Below, in pieces: positions 6,051 to 9,006 of a DNA stretch of 9,006 nucleotides. Numbering within the stretch: position 1 is the stretch's first letter; every line of letters begins with the position of its first letter. The stretch is from Candidatus Kaiserbacteria bacterium RIFCSPHIGHO2_01_FULL_58_22 (GTDB taxonomy: Bacteria; Patescibacteriota; Minisyncoccia; Phycocordibacterales; UBA2100): the NCBI GenBank assembly GCA_001781445.1, contig MFLB01000038.1:1-9006 (forward strand), read 5' to 3'. A model generated the notes under the pieces. It made no database searches. It was not told the origin of the DNA and saw only the letters and a program-made list of their open reading frames with translations. The position numbers were made by a program, and so were the translations under genes.

Positions 6051-7073
6051 CTAGCCGCCGACAATGTGCTTTAGGTACGCATCCAGCGAGTCAAGCACGA
6101 CTGCCGGCGTCGGATCAAAAGCAATGAGCATTGATCCTGCGACCACCACGCACGCCAGCAGGAAACGCCGTACTCCCGAAGATTCCCGAAGGAGCCACAC
6201 GCCGCCCACAACGGTGATGACGATGGCAAGACGCTTCAGGCTCCCGATGTAGGCGATCGGTGCAAGCCGAAATCCTACGCCGAGGAGCATGAACGGCACG
6301 GCGAAAAGGATGCCGAGCCACATCATCTGTTTCCACTCCTTCCGGAAACGCCCCAGGAACGGCGCAAACTCACCCTCGTCTTTTGTCGGATTTTTTTGGG
6401 TGAGCATTGCGTACACGAATGCCAGTACGCCGAGCTCGATCGCAACGGCGAGTATCATGTCGCCGTGGCGGGCCACAAGCCCGTCTCCCATGAGCCCCAC
6501 CGTGGCGCACAGGGCGCCGATATATGCCCACCGGAGCCCGCGTATCTTTCTTTGCTCCTCCTCTGACTTGCCTCTGGTGTTCTGAAAAGCTAGCCAGAAA
6601 AAGAGTGGGACGAGGTACTCGTGCAAAGGCGCTTTTTCGCGCGCGTGGGCGTACACACCAACCACGATTAGGCCGATGCCGACGAGACCCAATGTGCTCG
6701 GCCACTCGCCGATTATGGCGCCGGTGAGAACTACAAACCCCGGCGTCATCGCGGCTATCGGAGCCCTGAACGAGGCCTCCAAAAGTCGCGCGGAGCGCAT
6801 ACCCGCGAATTGGATGATGACGTTCGCCGCGGTTGTCGCGGCAAGCGCTACCCACCACATTGCAGGATTTCTTATTTGCGGCGCCAAGGTGTCCCACCAT
6901 CCGCCGGCGCTTAGAAAGAACAAAACGCATAGAACAGCCGCGATACCGCACTGTCCCACGCGCATTTCATACTCCGTAAACAATCTCCGGTTCAGGAGAT
7001 GTTTGCGGTAAATCTCATACACCCCAATCGCCAACGTGGCGAGAAGAGTAAGTGCAAGCGCAAGAATTTCCAT
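6051..7073 (-). CDS. EamA/DMT-superfamily membrane transporter
   Basis: A 340-residue polytopic protein with about ten hydrophobic helices (near 2-20, 40-58, 72-90, 100-122, 126-143, 184-202, 205-224, 250-270, 278-295 and 303-320), arranged as two repeats of five as in the drug/metabolite transporter superfamily. The first repeat carries APIAAMTPGFVVLTG then GEWPSTLGLVGIGLIVVGV; the second carries APIAYIGSLKRLAIVI then GVWLLRE, both characteristic of EamA repeats. A charged cytoplasmic loop (about 145-183) links the halves and a second lies at 226-248. The start at 7073 is set by a strong AAGGAG 7 bases upstream; an in-frame extension to 7148 reaches past the predicted +1. It stands alone on the minus strand with its own promoter and terminator. 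Transport of a sugar, nucleotide-sugar or lipid-linked intermediate is possible from context, but the substrate is unknown. Confidence 0.88.
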   Translation of the reverse strand: MEILALALTLLATLAIGVYEIYRKHLLNRRLFTEYEMRVGQCGIAAVLCVLFFLSAGGWWDTLAPQIRNPAMWWVALAATTAANVIIQFAGMRSARLLEASFRAPIAAMTPGFVVLTGAIIGEWPSTLGLVGIGLIVVGVYAHAREKAPLHEYLVPLFFWLAFQNTRGKSEEEQRKIRGLRWAYIGALCATVGLMGDGLVARHGDMILAVAIELGVLAFVYAMLTQKNPTKDEGEFAPFLGRFRKEWKQMMWLGILFAVPFMLLGVGFRLAPIAYIGSLKRLAIVITVVGGVWLLRESSGVRRFLLACVVVAGSMLIAFDPTPAVVLDSLDAYLKHIVGG

Positions 7074-7080
7074 TTGCGAA

Positions 7081-7086
7081 CTCCTT
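7081..7086 (-). promoter_or_regulatory. Strong Shine-Dalgarno of the EamA-type gene
   Basis: The minus strand reads AAGGAG followed by 7 bases and ATG at 7073. It is the only clear Shine-Dalgarno in the window and decides the start of the gene against upstream ATGs at 7103 and 7148. Confidence 0.8.
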
Positions 7087-7115
7087 CCCGTTGGTTGTGC
7101 CATTGACCGAGCAAG

Positions 7116-7144
7116 ACGATAGCACGAAAAACATTGTGAGACAA
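7116..7144 (-). promoter_or_regulatory. Promoter of the EamA-type gene
   Basis: On the minus strand TTGTCT (7144-7139), a 17-base spacer ending in TGC (extended -10) and TATCGT (7121-7116) give a plausible promoter, with 4/6 matches per box. The start near 7109 leaves a leader of about 36 bases carrying the Shine-Dalgarno. Its -35 overlaps the opposing promoter's -35. Confidence 0.45.
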
Positions 7145-7166
7145 ACAAGCGCCGTTAGACTACAAT
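7138..7166 (+). promoter_or_regulatory. Promoter of the TIM-barrel isomerase gene
   Basis: GAGACA (7138-7143, 4/6), a 17-base spacer and TACAAT (7161-7166, 5/6) predict a start at about 7173, at the ATG at 7174. This implies a leaderless message and shows that the ATG at 7165 lies inside the -10 box. Confidence 0.5.
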
Positions 7167-7173
7167 GCGCTCA

Positions 7174-8010
7174 ATGAACTCGGAAATTCCGGCTATCGGG
7201 GTATTGCAAGGGCGCCTGACGCCATCCCGAGGAAGAGGTATCCAATTCTTTCCCGAGGAGAATTGGGAGAAAGAATTCTACGATGCGCAAGAAATCGGGC
7301 TCGACTGCATAGAACTCCTCGTGCGCCCGAAGGATTTGCGCACGCATCCGCTTATGACGGACGAAGGGCGCGCGCTCCTGCTTAAACTCGCCAGCGATTC
7401 CGGAGTCACAATTCCCTCTGTTCATGGCTACTACACGCCGGAAGATGCGTATGCGGATGACTTGATTGATATCGTGCGTGCAAGTGCGGATATTGGAGTC
7501 GCAACAGTGCTCATATCTTTTTTTCATGAGAAGAAACTCGGAGCGACATCTGATGTTACATGGAAGCGTGCACATAAACTTCTCGCTCCGGCGGCGGCAA
7601 AAAGCATGGGCGTCCGTCTCGGCATTGAAGCCGAGCTTCCGGCGCACACACTCATTGATTTCATGGGGGAGGCGCTGGCACTAGAGGCATTCGGCGTATA
7701 TTATGATTTGGGCAATCAATTTGCATGCGGGTTTCCGGTAGCCGATGAGATTCGAGAGCTCGGGAGTCGCATAGTCGGCGTTCACATAAAAGACCGGCTG
7801 CGAAATACCGATCCGGCGGTTGAGAGCGAAACGGTCCCGCTCGGAGAGGGATGTGCCGATTTTAAGAGCGCCTTTGAAGCTCTGCGCGATATCGGGTACC
7901 CTGGCCCCCTCGTCATCCAGGGCGCGCGCGGCGAAGATGGAGATGAACTCATGCGGAATAAAACATACCGCGAGTACACAGAAAAGATTGCCGCCAAAGT
8001 CTGGAAATAA
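7174..8010 (+). CDS. TIM-barrel sugar phosphate isomerase/epimerase-like protein
   Basis: A 278-residue protein of the xylose-isomerase-like TIM-barrel (AP endonuclease family 2) group, whose members isomerise or epimerise sugars using a divalent metal. It opens with IGVLQGRLTPS (8-18), typical of the group. Candidate metal or catalytic residues sit at the strand ends: Glu47 (CIELLVRP), His84 (PSVHGYY), Glu152 (GIEAEL), Asp178 (YYDLGN), His204 and Lys206 (VGVHIKDR), and the LGEGCADF loop (223-230) before the terminal GPLVIQGARG strand. The ATG at 7165, three codons upstream, lies inside the predicted -10 box, so 7174 is preferred; there is no Shine-Dalgarno. It is followed after 11 bases by the SDR, so both probably act on the same sugar. 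The substrate is not identifiable from sequence. Confidence 0.85.
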   Translation: MNSEIPAIGVLQGRLTPSRGRGIQFFPEENWEKEFYDAQEIGLDCIELLVRPKDLRTHPLMTDEGRALLLKLASDSGVTIPSVHGYYTPEDAYADDLIDIVRASADIGVATVLISFFHEKKLGATSDVTWKRAHKLLAPAAAKSMGVRLGIEAELPAHTLIDFMGEALALEAFGVYYDLGNQFACGFPVADEIRELGSRIVGVHIKDRLRNTDPAVESETVPLGEGCADFKSAFEALRDIGYPGPLVIQGARGEDGDELMRNKTYREYTEKIAAKVWK

Positions 8011-8021
8011 TTTCATTCATC

Positions 8022-8816
8022 ATGGCAAACGAAACAAAAAATCTTTTCTCGCTCAACGGCCGCGTTGCGATTGTTACGGGCGGCGACGGACGGCTCGGCA
8101 TTGAGCATGCGAAAGCGTTGAGTGCGGCGGGTGCCGAAGTGTATTCTTTTGACACGGTTCGCTCGGATGCGCTCGCCGAATTCGCGACGCACATTGACGT
8201 TGATATTACGAAGCCCGAAGAAATAGCTGACGCCGTCGCAAAAGTCGTGAAAGAAACGGGCCGCATTGACATACTCGTCAACAACGCCGTGATTGACCCG
8301 CCGCTTCCGAAAGAGGGAGAGACGGGGTGGGAAGCATATCCGGAATTCCCGCAGGCGCAGTGGGAGAAAGAAATTGCCGTGGGCCTTTCCGGGGCGCAGT
8401 ATTCTTTACAAGCGGTGGCGCCTGTCATGATAAAGCAGGGGCAAGGGTCCGTGATACAGATTTCTTCCACCTCGGGCATCACGGCGCCCAACCACTCCAA
8501 ATATCCGCCGGGGCGTTTTAAGTCGGCCGCATACCCCACCGTTAAGACCGCGCTCCTAGGACTCACGCGCGCGTGGGCGTCGTATTTCTCCGCCGCGGGC
8601 GCGCCGGATGTGCGCGTAAATGCTCTCTGCCTCGGCGCGGTCAACTTCAAAGAAATAACACCCGAACTTTTGGAGAAACTCAAAGGGCGCAACATGCTCG
8701 GCCGCCCCGCGCGGCCTAGCGAATACCATGGGGCGCTCGTGTTTCTTGCGAGCGATGCATCCACGTTCATGACAGCTCAGACGCTTATCATGGACGGCGG
8801 CCAGACCGCTTGGTAA
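8022..8816 (+). CDS. Short-chain dehydrogenase, PtmA-like
   Basis: A 264-residue classical SDR, an NAD(P)-dependent oxidoreductase. The cofactor loop TGGDGRLG (19-26), Asp60 in HIDVDIT, NNAV (87-90), the Ser of QISSTSG (146-152), and Tyr171 with Lys175 in AAYPTVK complete the catalytic set. The spacing between Ser and Tyr is longer than in most SDRs, with a TAPNHSKYPPGRF insertion. The C-terminal RPSEYHGALVFLASDAS and MDGGQTAW segments resemble the SDRs that accompany nonulosonate and flagellin-glycan genes (PtmA type). It follows the isomerase by 11 bases with no Shine-Dalgarno or promoter of its own, so co-transcription is likely. In context it probably oxidises or reduces a sugar intermediate; the precise step is not known to me. 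Confidence 0.9.
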   Translation: MANETKNLFSLNGRVAIVTGGDGRLGIEHAKALSAAGAEVYSFDTVRSDALAEFATHIDVDITKPEEIADAVAKVVKETGRIDILVNNAVIDPPLPKEGETGWEAYPEFPQAQWEKEIAVGLSGAQYSLQAVAPVMIKQGQGSVIQISSTSGITAPNHSKYPPGRFKSAAYPTVKTALLGLTRAWASYFSAAGAPDVRVNALCLGAVNFKEITPELLEKLKGRNMLGRPARPSEYHGALVFLASDASTFMTAQTLIMDGGQTAW

Positions 8817-8856
8817 GACGCATTTGAGCCGTTCTTTACGCGCATCTTCGTACGGT

Positions 8857-9006
8857 ATGAATACTGTAAACAGCAAACTAAAGGTATGTCTCATCTTGCA
8901 GCGGCGATTCGTGTTCGTAGGGCACGATATCGCACGGATTTTGAAACGCGAACATGGCATTAACGAATTTTGCGCGCTTGTGTATACACGCCCGAGTTAC
9001 GAATTT
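8857..9006 (+). CDS. Unidentified protein, N-terminal fragment (possible glycosyltransferase)
   Basis: From the ATG at 8857 fifty codons remain open to the right edge. The segment VCLILQRRFVFVGHDIARIL (10-29) reads as a buried beta strand followed by a helix, then a second strand FCALVYTR (38-45). This is the usual opening of a Rossmann-like half, as in GT-B glycosyltransferases or CDP-glycerol transferases, but 50 residues do not allow a family call. It lies 40 bases after the SDR stop, on the same strand. I see no Shine-Dalgarno and no convincing promoter in that gap, so it is probably carried on the upstream transcript. Confidence 0.6.
   Translation, partial: MNTVNSKLKVCLILQRRFVFVGHDIARILKREHGINEFCALVYTRPSYEF

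Noticed and set aside
7074..7148. 25-residue N-terminal extension of the EamA-type protein
   Set aside because: A strong Shine-Dalgarno marks 7073, where the first hydrophobic helix begins; the extension crosses the predicted promoter.
7949..8770. 273-codon open frame antisense to the SDR
   Set aside because: Its translation is Ser/Arg/Ala-rich with no recognisable motif, and it mirrors the codon bias of a complete SDR with all catalytic residues.
1..9006. CRISPR arrays, tRNA or rRNA genes, insertion sequences, direct repeats, recoded stops
   Set aside because: I saw no regularly spaced repeats, no tRNA-like cloverleaf, no transposase and no terminal repeats, and UGA serves as a normal stop for several intact genes.

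Overview
The window is a piece of a bacterial surface-glycan locus, built around the two last steps of nonulosonic (sialic-acid-like) sugar activation. The organism cannot be named from it. GC content is around 50% by eye, UGA is used as a stop (so not a UGA-glycine lineage), genes are tightly packed, and most starts lack a Shine-Dalgarno while several sit directly at a predicted transcription start. That style, with short single-domain glycan enzymes, fits a Patescibacteria/CPR (Parcubacteria-like) genome, but this is an inference with modest confidence.

Layout. (1) 1-94, minus: the first 31 codons of a probable cupin-fold sugar epimerase/isomerase running off the left edge. A 136-base divergent spacer follows, with promoters both ways and an 8-bp inverted repeat. 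(2) 231-1930, plus: a two-gene unit, a NeuB-family synthase overlapping a NeuA-type CMP-sugar synthetase by 4 bases. (3) 1902-3194, minus: a class III PLP aminotransferase, convergent with and overlapping the cytidylyltransferase by 29 bases. (4) 3261-5981, plus: aldo/keto reductase, then two SAM methyltransferases, separated by 1 base and overlapping by 4 bases. The second methyltransferase has an N-terminal zinc ribbon. (5) 5990-6023: an intrinsic terminator for the minus strand, then a ten-helix EamA/DMT-type membrane protein at 6051-7073, minus. (6) 7174-8816, plus: a TIM-barrel sugar isomerase/epimerase and a PtmA-like short-chain dehydrogenase. (7) 8857-9006, plus: the first 50 codons of an unidentified protein running off the right edge.

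How the parts may work together (inference): the isomerase, SDR, AKR and aminotransferase would build or modify a (probably amino) sugar. The NeuB-type enzyme would condense it with PEP to a nine-carbon (or other) alpha-keto acid, the cytidylyltransferase would activate it with CTP, and the methyltransferases and epimerase would decorate glycan residues. The EamA protein may move a lipid-linked or free intermediate across the membrane. None of the classic dehydratase, acetyltransferase or NeuC-type hydrolase genes that identify sialic, legionaminic or pseudaminic acid is present here, so the sugar is unassigned.

Most notable: the NeuB-type enzyme stops where the C-terminal SAF (antifreeze-like) domain should begin and has Asn where a metal-ligand His is expected. 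Two divergent intergenic regions (3205-3254 and 7116-7166) share the same design, with back-to-back promoters whose -35 boxes overlap almost completely and at least three start codons at or within a few bases of the predicted +1.
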